From Sphingobacteriales bacterium (GTDB lineage: Bacteria > Bacteroidota > Bacteroidia > Chitinophagales > UBA2359), in NCBI GenBank assembly GCA_016706405.1, contig JADJJT010000001.1, positions 558,001-622,000 of the forward strand: a DNA stretch of 64,000 bases. Direction: 5' to 3'. Position numbers and translations under genes: made by a program. Shown here piece by piece: positions 28,201 to 35,348 of this stretch (positions are counted from its first letter, which is position 1; the number at the start of each line of letters is the position of its first letter). The notes beneath the pieces are model-generated. The model made no database searches. It saw only the letters and a list, made by a program, of their open reading frames with translations, and was not told the DNA's origin.

Positions 28201-28850
28201 CCCAAAAACATACCGCTCATAGTTGTAACGTTTTCGGTTTTCCAGTTTTCAATGGACTGGTTAAAGGCATAAGCATAAGAAAACATCCAACTCATATCAG
28301 TAATATTTTCCGTATTCCATTCGTTTATATTAGTTGGGCTATTGAGTAAGCTACAGTTTTTAAACATGGCTGCCATACTGCTAACGCCTGTTAGGTTGGG
28401 CAGGTCGGTGGCGGTGATGTTCAGGTTTTGGCAACCATGAAATGCGTTTCCCATTGATGTCCAGGCAATATTTCCCCACTGTTTAACGTCTAATAGTTTT
28501 AAACGCTCTCCGGAAAAATTGAAATAAATACGCGGGAAACTGCCTCGTATGCGCAGGGTGTAGATGCCGGGAGTGCCGTAGTCGTGGGTTGCATTTCCGG
28601 ATAGATTGGTTTCGTCGTAAATACCGTCGTTGTCCCAGTCAACTTCGTAATCGTAGCCGCTTCCGGTAGTGGGTATGGTAAAAGAGGTGGAATTTGACGA
28701 GCCAGGATTAGTGTTTTCCGTATTGATTGTAATAATAAATGCTTCGGGTTGCGCCAACAAACTGTTTGCCGACAGCATAAAAAATAAGCATAAAAAAGTT
28801 AAATTCCGTAGGAAATAAGGAAGGAAATACCTGTTTTTAATGTTTCTCAT
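22248..28850 (-). CDS. Giant BspA-like (DUF285) surface protein, four modules, T9SS sorting domain
   Basis: A 2200-residue secreted protein with signal peptide ending NSLLAQ. It consists of four consecutive modules, each beginning QPEAFIITINTEN (codons near 28745, 27550, 25828 and 24550). Each module has the PKD-like N-domain, an array of DUF285 units, and the cap GMDC-YxxTLSGWANNPATP...ITGDIAADEACLP. The arrays hold 7, 14, 8 and 18 full 25-residue units in modules 1 to 4. The final 80 residues are a T9SS type A sorting domain nearly identical to that of the 623-residue paralog next door. BspA-type repeats are leucine-rich-like surface modules used for binding in several bacteria; the ligand here is unknown. 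Confidence 0.93.
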   Translation of the reverse strand: MRNIKNRYFLPYFLRNLTFLCLFFMLSANSLLAQPEAFIITINTENTNPGSSNSTSFTIPTTGSGYDYEVDWDNDGIYDETNLSGNATHDYGTPGIYTLRIRGSFPRIYFNFSGERLKLLDVKQWGNIAWTSMGNAFHGCQNLNITATDLPNLTGVSSMAAMFKNCSLLNSPTNINEWNTENITDMSWMFSYAYAFNQSIENWKTENVTTMSGMFLGALIFNQPLENWNTAAVKNMSVMFYSTFTFNQPLENWNTQAVTDMSYMFFDAISFNQPLEKWNTENVTDMSSVFLGADTFNQPIEKWNTENVTNMSYMFWSAENFNQPLANWNTSSVTDMSWMFYEAIAFNQPLGEWALNPDVDLTFMLDNSGMDCANYSATLSGWANNPATPVNRQLGALGLKYGTNAIAARNILTIDKAWTITGDIAADEACLPIQPEAFIITINTENISDGSSNETSFTIPTTGSGYDYEVDWDNDGIYDETNLFGNISHDYGTPGIYTLRIQGDFPRIYFNNSKEHLKLLDVKQWGSIAWTSMENAFYGCQNLNITATDLPNLTGVSSMAAMFRGCQTLNGPTNIDKWNTESITDMSGMFAYAYAFKQPIGFWNTENVTDMSEMFRDALNFNKPLGYWNTSNVTDMSRMFYSAIAFNQPLENWNTQAVTDMSWMFAYTDSFNQPIGKWNTSSVIDMSHMFISAEAFNQPIEKWNTANVTNMYGMFWGAESFNQPIGNWNTGNVTNMSHMFSYALDFDKPLENWNTENVTDMSGMFSNAESFNQPIGNWNTSSVAYMNGMFDYALAFNQPLGKWNTSNVANMSYMFAEAIAFNQPLGNWNTKNVEAMSSMFYKAKSFNQPLGNWNTTNVKGMSGMFYEAKSFNQPIEKWNTENVTDMSSMFYGALAFNKPLENWNTANITSMSEMFYYAESFNKPLGTWVLNPNVDMYDMLNNCGMDCANYSATLSGWANNPATPVNRQLGALGLKYGTNAIAARNILTIDKAWTITGDIAADEACLPIQPEAFIITINTENIIPGSSNETSFTLPTTGSGYDYEVDWDNDGIYDETNLFGNATHDYGTPGIYTLRIQGDFPRIYFNNSKEHLKLLDVKQWGDIAWTSMENAFYGCKNLNITATDLPNLTGVSSMAAMFKNCSLLNSPTNINEWNTENITDMSGMFAYTDSFNQPIGKWNTSSVTDMSHMLISAEAFNQPIGKWNTSSVTNMYCMFWGAESFNQPIGNWNTENVTNMSQMFSYALDFDKPLEKWNTANVTNMYGMFWGAESFNQPIGNWNTENVTNMHGMFASAASFNQPIEIWNTSSVANMGGMFVYADSFNQPLENWNTENVEDMSNMFLNANSFNQPLGEWALNPDVDLTFMLNNCGMDCANYSATLSGWANNPATPSNRKLGALNLKYKTSAEVARNILTTDKAWTITGDIAADEACLPIQPEAFIITINTENISDGSSNATSFTLPTTGSGYDYEVDWNNDGIYDQNNISGNISHDYGTPGIYTLRIRGDFPRIYFNNSGDRAKLLDVNQWGDIAWTSMENAFYGCKNLNITATDLPNLTGVSSMAGMFAWCTSLNGPTNIDNWNTQTATDMSYLFSYAYAFNQPIGNWNTENVTTMMGMFLGAFIFNQPLDTWNTTAVKNMSIMFYSTFTFNQPLENWNTQAVTDMSYMFFDAKSFNQPIEKWNTVNVTDMSSMFLGADAFNQPIEKWNTVNVTDMSSMFLDADSFNQPLANWNTQAVTNMSNMFSVAISFNQPIEKWNTDKVTDMSGMFYGAIAFNQPLENWNTKAVTDMEKMFEYATVFNQPLENWNTKAVKYMGSMFTNAKSFNQPLENWNTKAVTDMSSMFRYAITFNKSLENWNTENVATMSGMFLGADAFNQPIGNWNTQNVTDMNSMFLNAVTFDQPIGNWNTENVTDMSSMFDGAIAFDQPIDKWNTQSVTNMRNMFAATQAFNQPIENWNTENIADMSGMFNGAASFNQPLGNWNTQAVTNMRNMFAAAQAFNQPVNKWNTKSVKNMSGMFLEAISFNQPLGEWALNPDVDMISMLDYCGMDCETYATTLSGWANNPATPVNRQLGALNLTYKTSAEVARNILTIDKTWTIEGDLAADDNCFPLAVTQPDAIYQIAIKPNPFSQTTTIELSSYNTISGKLRITNSLGMVVKEQVLNLSPQPTTITWGGDNLAAGVYFVRFDSEFGSVVRKIVKIEQ
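22770..28335 (-). repeat. Four 75-bp tandem repeat arrays within the giant BspA-like gene
   Basis: The arrays lie at about 22770-24130 (18 units), 24795-25405 (8), 26075-27130 (14) and 27795-28335 (7). Blocks of several units are shared between modules. For example, the run containing MFWGAESFNQPIGNWNT followed by SYALDFDKPLE occurs in modules 2 and 3. The run with YSTFTFNQPLENWNTQAV occurs in modules 1 and 4. This indicates segmental exchange as well as unit-by-unit expansion. Confidence 0.88.
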
Positions 28851-28858
28851 AATAGTAT

Positions 28859-28898
28859 TTTTTTATTGGATTAAAGGAAGTATTTTATTTCCGGATTG
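28859..28898 (-). promoter_or_regulatory. 5' leader shared with the neighbouring BspA-like paralog
   Basis: The leader upstream of the 2200-residue gene (TTTTTTATTGGATT, AAAGGAAG, TATTTTATTTCCGGATTGG on the plus strand) recurs almost unchanged at about 22166-22206 upstream of the 623-residue gene. The duplicated block therefore includes non-coding sequence directly 5' of the start codons, which may be a shared promoter or untranslated region. Confidence 0.6.
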
Positions 28899-28900
28899 GC

Positions 28901-28920
28901 GGATGTGGATGTGGATGTGG
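28901..28920. repeat. Short GGATGT tandem repeat
   Basis: Three perfect GGATGT hexamers plus GG, in the intergenic region upstream of the giant BspA-like gene. Such a short tract could vary in copy number. Confidence 0.6.
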
Positions 28921-29057
28921 TTTTTTTGAATCCGGTTAAATAGAAGAGGGAGTGCTTAGGCGCAATAATATTCGGATAGAAAAATTGAGGCTTTGCCTTA
29001 TTGTTTTTCTTACTGCGTTTAAGTTTTGCGTTAAGCGAGGCTATTTTTTGTGTCTTA

Positions 29058-29984
29058 TTATTTATCTAAAGGTTTTGCTTTAAGGGTGGGGTCTAATTGC
29101 AGGGCTTTTTTAAAATTTTGTTGTGCCTTTGCCGAGTCGCCCATTTGTTGGTAACAGTTGCCCAAATTAACATAAGGTTTTGCATATTGGGGGTTAATGG
29201 CAATGGCTTGCTCGTAGGCTTTTATGGCTTGCATAATTTGATTGGTGGCTAAATAGCTATTACCCATATTAAACGCGGCCATTGCATAGTTGGGGTCAAG
29301 GGCTAAGGCTTTTTTGTAAGTGTCAATGGCTTGGTTAAATTGCTTTTGCTTGTGTTGAACAATGCCTATATGCAACAAAATTTTGGCGTTATTGGGGTCA
29401 AGTGTCTGGGCTTTTTGTAGCGCTTCTAACGCTTGAGGCAGTTTTTGCAGCTCGCTGTTGGCCATACCCAAACCAAACCATGCATCGGCAAAATTGGGTT
29501 TAAGTTGTGTGGCTTTTTCAAAGGCTGCTGCTGCCTGCTCGTTGTCGCCTTTGGCTTGGTAAGCAATACCTAAATTGTTGAAGGCGGCAGGCTCGGTGGT
29601 ATATTTTGCGGTAAGTTGGGTAAACGATGTTATGGCGGCATCGGTTTGGCCGGCTTGCAACTGCTCAACTCCTTGCGTATTTAGGGCTTGCCCTTCGGCG
29701 GGCATATCGCTTTGTATTTGCTTGGAGGCGGTAGTTGATTGATTGTTGCTATTAAGACTGTTGTTGCTGCTGGTTGCCGAAGAACCGCCCGGATTAGTGC
29801 TAATATGGTTTCCGTTAATTGCTGTTGTGTTGGTGTTACCGGTGTTTTCGCCCGAGTATTCTTTGTTGTTGATTATAAAAAGCACTAAAAAAATAAAAAC
29901 CACCAAACCTAAAAAAATAAATAAGGTGCGCCTGCTGGTTTTATTGTTGTTGTTGTTGTTTGAGGTGTTTGGCGTGGGGGTCAT
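29058..29984 (-). CDS. Membrane-anchored tetratricopeptide repeat protein
   Basis: A 308-residue protein. After an Asn-rich cytoplasmic head it has one membrane segment at about residues 20-41 (LFIFLGLVVFIFLVLFII). A Ser/Asn/Thr-rich linker of about 60 residues follows, then five to six canonical TPRs from about residue 98 to 305 (AAFNNLGIAYQAKGDNEQAAAAFEKATQLKPN; AKILLHIGIVQHKQKQFNQAIDTYKKAL; AKPYVNLGNCYQQMGDSAKAQQNFKKALQLDP). The repeats would lie in the periplasm. It is a scaffold-type protein of unknown partner. A TAATTTTG element about 70 bp upstream is its likely promoter. Confidence 0.85.
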   Translation of the reverse strand: MTPTPNTSNNNNNNKTSRRTLFIFLGLVVFIFLVLFIINNKEYSGENTGNTNTTAINGNHISTNPGGSSATSSNNSLNSNNQSTTASKQIQSDMPAEGQALNTQGVEQLQAGQTDAAITSFTQLTAKYTTEPAAFNNLGIAYQAKGDNEQAAAAFEKATQLKPNFADAWFGLGMANSELQKLPQALEALQKAQTLDPNNAKILLHIGIVQHKQKQFNQAIDTYKKALALDPNYAMAAFNMGNSYLATNQIMQAIKAYEQAIAINPQYAKPYVNLGNCYQQMGDSAKAQQNFKKALQLDPTLKAKPLDK

Positions 29985-30052
29985 AAAAATAAAAATAATA
30001 ATAATGTGTTTGTAATTAATAATTCAAATAAAAACTAATGCTAACTTATAGA

Positions 30053-30060
30053 CAAAATTA
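30053..30060 (-). promoter_or_regulatory. Putative -7 element of the TPR gene
   Basis: TAATTTTG on the minus strand, 69 bp upstream of the ATG at 29984. No -33 TTTG at the usual spacing was seen. Confidence 0.35.
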
Positions 30061-30223
30061 ACTAAATTGTGCTATCTAAAAAGTAAATTGCAAAATAGTT
30101 ATTATATTGTATCTATTTTAGGTTTTTATCCGGAAAATTAAAAAACAAGGCGCTAATATTTGGCTCAATCTTGTAAAATAATCATACTAAGTATTACCTT
30201 TTTTAAACAACCAATTTTAAAAT

Positions 30224-30817
30224 ATGGACACAAATAAATATTTGTACAGTAGCTTGCAAATACAGCCAAGCGAATTAGCAGATATTGCCGAAATAACAGC
30301 GCTTTACCATGCCTGCGCAGCTTATCAAGCCGAAAAAAAGCACGAGGTTTGGCAAATTGCCAGCCCTCAAACCATAACCAACGAAATAAATCAATTACGC
30401 CACTACAAAGCGGTTGTTACCACATCAAAAACGGCTAAAAATTGCAATAATAACAAGGAAAGCAGTTGTTATTGTAAAATTGCAGGTGTTTTTACCATCG
30501 CTTACACCGACCCAATAATTTGGGGCACCCGCAATGCCGATGCAGCACTGTATTTCCATAGAATTGGCACACACCCATTATTTATGGGCAAAATAAACCT
30601 AATGGACGCACTTATACAATGGGGTAAATCTCACGCCTTAAATAATAACTTACAATATTTGCGCTTAGATACCTGGGCAAATAATAAACCCCTGTGCCAG
30701 TATTACCAACGCACGGGTTTTACTAATGTTGGCCAAACGTTTATTAACCAACCCCCAGAATTACCACCTCATTATTGGAATATACCCCTTATGCTGTTTG
30801 AAAAGGCTGTAAAATAA
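30224..30817 (+). CDS. GNAT-family N-acetyltransferase
   Basis: A 197-residue protein with the GNAT fold order. The N-terminal part carries ADIAEITALYHACAAYQ, a central strand has AGVFTIAYTDPIIW, and the acetyl-CoA loop region is FHRIGTHPLFMGKINLMDALIQWGKSHA, with RIGTHPLFMGK in place of the usual R-x-x-G-x-G. The C-terminal part LRLDTWANNKPLCQYYQRTGFTNVG is characteristic. The substrate cannot be told. It is a stand-alone gene between two minus-strand genes. Similar proteins in Bacteroidota are annotated only as acetyltransferases. Confidence 0.85.
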   Translation: MDTNKYLYSSLQIQPSELADIAEITALYHACAAYQAEKKHEVWQIASPQTITNEINQLRHYKAVVTTSKTAKNCNNNKESSCYCKIAGVFTIAYTDPIIWGTRNADAALYFHRIGTHPLFMGKINLMDALIQWGKSHALNNNLQYLRLDTWANNKPLCQYYQRTGFTNVGQTFINQPPELPPHYWNIPLMLFEKAVK

Positions 30818-30863
30818 TTAAAAACGGGCAAGGCTATAGTTTTTTTCCGGAACGAACCATTAA

Positions 30864-32663
30864 TTACATCTTGTACGGCGTAAACAGCGGACCACTAAAA
30901 CACGGGTAGGTTTTAGTAACGATAACACCATCCTCTAAAAAGGATTCAGCCCAGCAGTATTCGCGGCCTTTTGTGTCATCATTTTTTATTTGTGGAACGT
31001 ACCATACTACTAATTGCGCATTTGTTATAGTTTCGGGGTTTGGCTCAATAAATTGTTCGGGGCCTTGTTTGTAGTCTTCGTTACAACAAGGGCCAATGGT
31101 AATTAAGTCGCTTTCACCCTCGTTGGCATCAGGTTTGTACAGGCTTACATACAAGTATGCGTTATCGCCACGCCCGCCATCATCAAATTGGCCATTTCCT
31201 GGGGTAATATAATAGCCCGATTGGTTTGGTTGCCCACTTTGCAGCGCATATTGGTAGCCATTTTTGGCATATTTAGTAGTAGGTTTTTGTAATTGCCAGC
31301 CTTCTTTTTCCCAGTTTTTCCAAGTTTTACCATCCCATTCGGCAAAATTCATTTGGGGGTTTGCCATGGCAATTCTAAACACGGGCCTATAAGTGGCGTT
31401 ATCGCCGCAGCCGCGTCCTAAGCTGGCAGAGGTCATTCTAAAACGACCATCGTCATAAAACTCAAAACGCTGTTTATAATTATAACTACAAGGTGTTGGC
31501 CACCCTTCGCTTCTAAAAGTTTGTTCGAGGGTAAAACCAACACTTTCTCCGGATTTATTTTTAAGGTCGTTTATTTTTGGCTCATCTATGGCTAAAACGG
31601 CTGCCTGACTAAAATAAGGGCAGCCAACGGCATCGCTATAACCAAACCCATCAGTACCCGAGTAACTTACGTGCCAATCGACCAATTTTGCGCTGGTTAC
31701 AATTGGCTGGTTATTATAAAATGCCTCCGAAACCTGTAAGCCATCGCTACTGGTAATCATATAATTTAGTTTCCAGTTGTTTCGGTTTAGAGCAGTACTT
31801 TTTTCGCAAAAACAGGCTGTAATTTTGTCATCTTGTAAGCGCCGTTCGGTAATACGAAGGGCGGGGCCTGTGGTGCCAACATTTGTCCACCTGATACCAA
31901 CCAAACTATGGCGGGTTAGGTCAACAATTGCCCAAAGGGCTTTGTCGCCCTTAACAAAAGTAGGCGCCACACAAAGGCTTTTACTGCGCTCGCAGCGGGT
32001 GCGGTTAAGGGCTGTTTTGGTGCTGGCCATTAAAGCCTGCGCTTCATCGGGTTTATAGCCAAGGGCTTGTTGAACCTCGGGCGAGTGAACGGCAATTTTA
32101 GTGGCCAACTCTTTTAAATTGGCCGGAATATCGGGTTGGGCTTGTTGGGTATGATTACAAGTCAGCACTTTTTTTTGGGCCAAGTCAACTATAGCTATCG
32201 TTGCTAAATTAAGGCCAAAATTATACATTTCGAACCTAAAAAAATTAGTTAAAGGGCCGGGTGACTTGCGGTCGCTAAAATCGCTTTCGCGGGCGGGGTA
32301 AACGCCAAACACCTCGTTGCGATATGGTAAATTAGTTTCGGGTTGACGGGTATAACGCAGCACATTTTCGTCAGACAAGGCAATAAGTTCTGCCATTTTT
32401 TGTGCTTCCGAAAGTGTATCCTTGCACAACAAAACCGGAGTTTTTTGCTGCAAAGCCTTCTTTATCTCTGCAACCCGTTCGTTTACAAAATCAAAAGTAC
32501 GCAAACTGTCGGCGTTGGCAATAATTGAGTTTAGCACATCTGAGTCGGTTGTTAGATTTTGGGGCTGTGTGCCTTCGGTTTTATCAGCAGATGGCTGTTT
32601 GCAATGCCATGGTAATAACAATACAAGTATAAAAATAAAAAATATAGTATTGCGCAATTCCAT
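30864..32663 (-). CDS. Large lipoprotein of unknown function
   Basis: About 599 residues from the ATG at 32661-32663; a TTG two codons upstream is also open. The N terminus (MELRNTIFFIFILVLLLPWHC) is a lipoprotein signal with Cys near residue 21. The body contains paired cysteines and aromatic-rich motifs: VGIRWTNVGTTGP, KLVDWHVSYSGTDGFGYSDAVGCPYF, EGWPTPCSYNYKQRFEFYDDGRFRMTSASLGRGCG and IGPCCNEDY. The WHVSYSG and Tyr-rich strands recall the C-terminal beta-sandwich of copper amine oxidases, but I see no definite TPQ catalytic motif and do not assign that function. It is an extracytoplasmic protein and stands alone in its transcript. Confidence 0.6.
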   Translation of the reverse strand: MELRNTIFFIFILVLLLPWHCKQPSADKTEGTQPQNLTTDSDVLNSIIANADSLRTFDFVNERVAEIKKALQQKTPVLLCKDTLSEAQKMAELIALSDENVLRYTRQPETNLPYRNEVFGVYPARESDFSDRKSPGPLTNFFRFEMYNFGLNLATIAIVDLAQKKVLTCNHTQQAQPDIPANLKELATKIAVHSPEVQQALGYKPDEAQALMASTKTALNRTRCERSKSLCVAPTFVKGDKALWAIVDLTRHSLVGIRWTNVGTTGPALRITERRLQDDKITACFCEKSTALNRNNWKLNYMITSSDGLQVSEAFYNNQPIVTSAKLVDWHVSYSGTDGFGYSDAVGCPYFSQAAVLAIDEPKINDLKNKSGESVGFTLEQTFRSEGWPTPCSYNYKQRFEFYDDGRFRMTSASLGRGCGDNATYRPVFRIAMANPQMNFAEWDGKTWKNWEKEGWQLQKPTTKYAKNGYQYALQSGQPNQSGYYITPGNGQFDDGGRGDNAYLYVSLYKPDANEGESDLITIGPCCNEDYKQGPEQFIEPNPETITNAQLVVWYVPQIKNDDTKGREYCWAESFLEDGVIVTKTYPCFSGPLFTPYKM

Positions 32664-32878
32664 TTTCAATAAAAAAAAACAATTATTTGATTAGCTTATA
32701 AACAAAGCCATTAAACAAGGCAACAAAGTTAAGTATAATTGCCGAAACACAACTATTATTATGGGTGGTATTGGGCAAACAATGGCTTAAACCGCTACTT
32801 GTTTGCTGCTTGTTTTTTAATATAATATTTGCTGTTTTGTAGAGCCAAATCGTTGCTACAAATTTTAAATAATAGTTT

Positions 32879-32886
32879 TAATTTTG
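32879..32886 (+). promoter_or_regulatory. Putative -7 promoter element of galE
   Basis: TAATTTTG matches TAnnTTTG, 34 bp upstream of the GTG start at 32921. A TTG lies 23 bp further upstream. Confidence 0.4.
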
Positions 32887-32920
32887 CCGTTTTGTTTTAC
32901 TTGTAAATACACACAGTACA

Positions 32921-33952
32921 GTGAAAATTTTAGTAACAGGCGGCGGCGGCTATATTGGTGCACATACAGTAGTTGATTTAATTGAAAACGATTACGATGT
33001 TTTTTCAATTGACAACATGACTCGTGCTTATCCGTCTATTTTTTCCGGAATAGCCCAAACCACGGGTATTGAAGTGCAAAACCATCCGGATGATTTAACC
33101 GATGCAGCCTCACTTCATCAGGTTTTAAATCAGCACCCTACCACCGAGGGGGTCATTCATTTTGCAGCTTATAAATGGGTTCACGAGTCGGTGGCTAATC
33201 CCCTGCTGTATTACCACAACAATATTGCCTCGCTTGTAAACCTGCTTACTGCCATTAAAAACAGGCCAACAATTAAATACGTAGTATTTTCATCCTCTTG
33301 CTCGGTATATGGCAATGTGCAGACCTTACCCGTTACCGAAAACACTCCTTTTGGCGAGGCCGAGTCGCCGTATGCCTACACTAAACAAGTAGGCGAGCGC
33401 GTTATTACCGACCTCGCTAAAACGCTTAACAACGTGCAGTTTGTATTGCTGCGCTATTTTAATCCCGTTGGTGCGCACCCCAAAGCATTTATTGGCGAGG
33501 TGCAACCAAAACCCGAAAACTTAGTACCCTATATTACACAAACAGCCATTGGAAAACGCCCAACCATGCAGGTGTTTGGCACCGATTACCCTACCCGAGA
33601 TGGCAGTTGCCTGCGCGATTATATACATGTTTGCGATATTGCCCACGCACATACGCTTGCTTTGGCTTATATGGCTAAAAAACAAAACACCCAAACTAAT
33701 TGTGAGGTGTTTAATCTTGGCAGCGGGCAGGGTGTAACCGTACTCGAAGCAATAAAAGCCTTCGAGCAAAGTACTAATCAGAAACTAAACTATACATTAG
33801 GGCCGCGCCGCCCCGGTGACGTGGCTGCCATTTATGCCAATAACCAACGTGCAACTGATTTGCTTGGGTGGCAACCCAAATACAATTTGTTTGACATGAT
33901 GCAAACAGCGTGGAATTGGGAGCTTCGTTTGGCTAAAAAATTACCAAATTAA
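32921..33952 (+). CDS. galE: UDP-glucose 4-epimerase
   Basis: A 343-residue short-chain dehydrogenase/reductase family protein starting at GTG. The NAD-binding motif GGGGYIG is at residues 7-13. The SSSCSVYG strand carries the active-site Ser, and the catalytic pair is Tyr151 and Lys155 (YAYTK). Substrate motifs LRYFNPVGAHPKAFIGE and GTDYPTRDGSCLRDYIHVCDIA are diagnostic of GalE. It interconverts UDP-glucose and UDP-galactose for surface polysaccharide synthesis. It lies about 100 bp upstream of an aminotransferase gene in the same direction. Confidence 0.95.
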   Translation: MKILVTGGGGYIGAHTVVDLIENDYDVFSIDNMTRAYPSIFSGIAQTTGIEVQNHPDDLTDAASLHQVLNQHPTTEGVIHFAAYKWVHESVANPLLYYHNNIASLVNLLTAIKNRPTIKYVVFSSSCSVYGNVQTLPVTENTPFGEAESPYAYTKQVGERVITDLAKTLNNVQFVLLRYFNPVGAHPKAFIGEVQPKPENLVPYITQTAIGKRPTMQVFGTDYPTRDGSCLRDYIHVCDIAHAHTLALAYMAKKQNTQTNCEVFNLGSGQGVTVLEAIKAFEQSTNQKLNYTLGPRRPGDVAAIYANNQRATDLLGWQPKYNLFDMMQTAWNWELRLAKKLPN

Positions 33953-34051
33953 TCGTATATTTGTGCAAACTGTAGTGCAAACCTTGCATGGCAGTATTAA
34001 AACCATTAACTTCGCTGAAGGCAGCTTACCTGCCACCCTAAAAATTATACC

Positions 34052-35344
34052 ATGAGCAACCTACTACCTGCCACTGCCGACCTGCTGCCTGTTTCGCAAA
34101 TGGCCGAAACCCTAATTGGGTCTGAAATTATTAAATTAGCCGCCCAAATTAACCAACGAATAGACCAGGGCGAAACCATTTATAATTTTACCATCGGCGA
34201 TTTTGACCCGACTTTATTTCCGATACCCGATGCTATGAAATTAGGCATTATGGAAGCCTATACACATAACGAAACCAATTATCCGGATGCTAATGGAATG
34301 GAAATCCTGCGCAAAGCGGTAGCTGAATTAATTCAAAATACACAACAACTTAATTACCCTCTGAACGAAATATTGATTTCATGCGGCGGAAGACCACTTA
34401 TTTATGCTTTATACCGAACCATTTTAGATGCAGGCGATCAAGTAGTTTTTCCGGTGCCCTCGTGGAACAATAACCACTACACCCATTTATCCGGATGTAA
34501 CGCCGTAATGATTGAAACCTCCGAAGAAGATAATTTTATGCCTACGGCGCAACTGTTGGCACCACACCTTAACGAAGCCGCCTTATTAGCTCTATGTTCG
34601 CCGCTAAATCCAACGGGTACGGTTTTTGGCCGCCAGCAACTATTTGATATTTGCCAATTGGTGCTAACTATTAACAAAAAACGCAGCTTAAACGGGCAAA
34701 AACCGTTGTACGTGCTTTACGACCAAATATACAGCGCGCTTACTTTTGGCCAAACACAACACCACGACCCCGTAACCCTTTGCCCCGATATGCGCCCCTA
34801 TACCATTTTTGTCGATGGGGTGTCGAAGGCGTTTGCTGCTACGGGGGTGCGCGTAGGCTGGGCGTTTGGGCCGCAGCGAATAGTCGCTAAAATGCGGGCT
34901 ATTTTGTCGCATGTAGGGGCGTGGCCAGCCCGCAGCGAACAATTAGGAGTGGCTAATTTTTTAAACAACCCCCAAGCGGTAGCCAAGTATAGCAAATGGT
35001 TTAAAGCCGAACTTTACGCCCGCCTTGATGGTATTTATAAGGTATTTAAAAGTTTAAACGAACAAGGCTACCCCGTAAAAGCTATTGCGCCACAAGCCGC
35101 TATTTATTTAACTGTTAAAATTGACCTTAAAGGCAAAACCAAGCCAAATGGCGAGGTATTAACAAGCACCGCCGCCGTTACCGACTTTATACTGCAACAG
35201 GCCGGAATTGCTTTAGTACCGTTCTACGCTTTTGGCAGCGACCACGAGTCGACATGGTATAGGCTTTCGGTGGGTACTTGCCAGTTAGCTGATATTGACA
35301 AATTGTATAACGCGCTTAGAAATGCTATGGATATTTTGCGTTAA
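34052..35344 (+). CDS. Pyridoxal-phosphate-dependent class I/II aminotransferase
   Basis: A 430-residue fold-type I enzyme. Signatures are FTIGDFDPTLFPIPD near the N terminus, NYPDANGMEILRKAVA, CSPLNPTGTVF (substrate carboxylate Asn), the Asp-Tyr pair YDQIYSALTF, and the PLP lysine in DGVSKAFAATGVRVGW at residue 259. The C-terminal arginine loop YRLSVGTC is present. The family covers aspartate and related amino acids; the exact amino donor cannot be fixed here. It ends 4 bp before the converging FAD oxidoreductase gene. Confidence 0.9.
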   Translation: MSNLLPATADLLPVSQMAETLIGSEIIKLAAQINQRIDQGETIYNFTIGDFDPTLFPIPDAMKLGIMEAYTHNETNYPDANGMEILRKAVAELIQNTQQLNYPLNEILISCGGRPLIYALYRTILDAGDQVVFPVPSWNNNHYTHLSGCNAVMIETSEEDNFMPTAQLLAPHLNEAALLALCSPLNPTGTVFGRQQLFDICQLVLTINKKRSLNGQKPLYVLYDQIYSALTFGQTQHHDPVTLCPDMRPYTIFVDGVSKAFAATGVRVGWAFGPQRIVAKMRAILSHVGAWPARSEQLGVANFLNNPQAVAKYSKWFKAELYARLDGIYKVFKSLNEQGYPVKAIAPQAAIYLTVKIDLKGKTKPNGEVLTSTAAVTDFILQQAGIALVPFYAFGSDHESTWYRLSVGTCQLADIDKLYNALRNAMDILR

Positions 35345-35348
35345 TTAC

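Noticed and set aside
20800..28335. Regular 75-bp repeats considered as a CRISPR array
   Set aside because: The whole unit is coding and repeated, with no spacer-repeat alternation; it encodes DUF285 units.
30864..32663. Assignment of the large lipoprotein as copper amine oxidase
   Set aside because: No TPQ consensus or full set of copper-binding histidines was seen; the resemblance is limited to short aromatic motifs.
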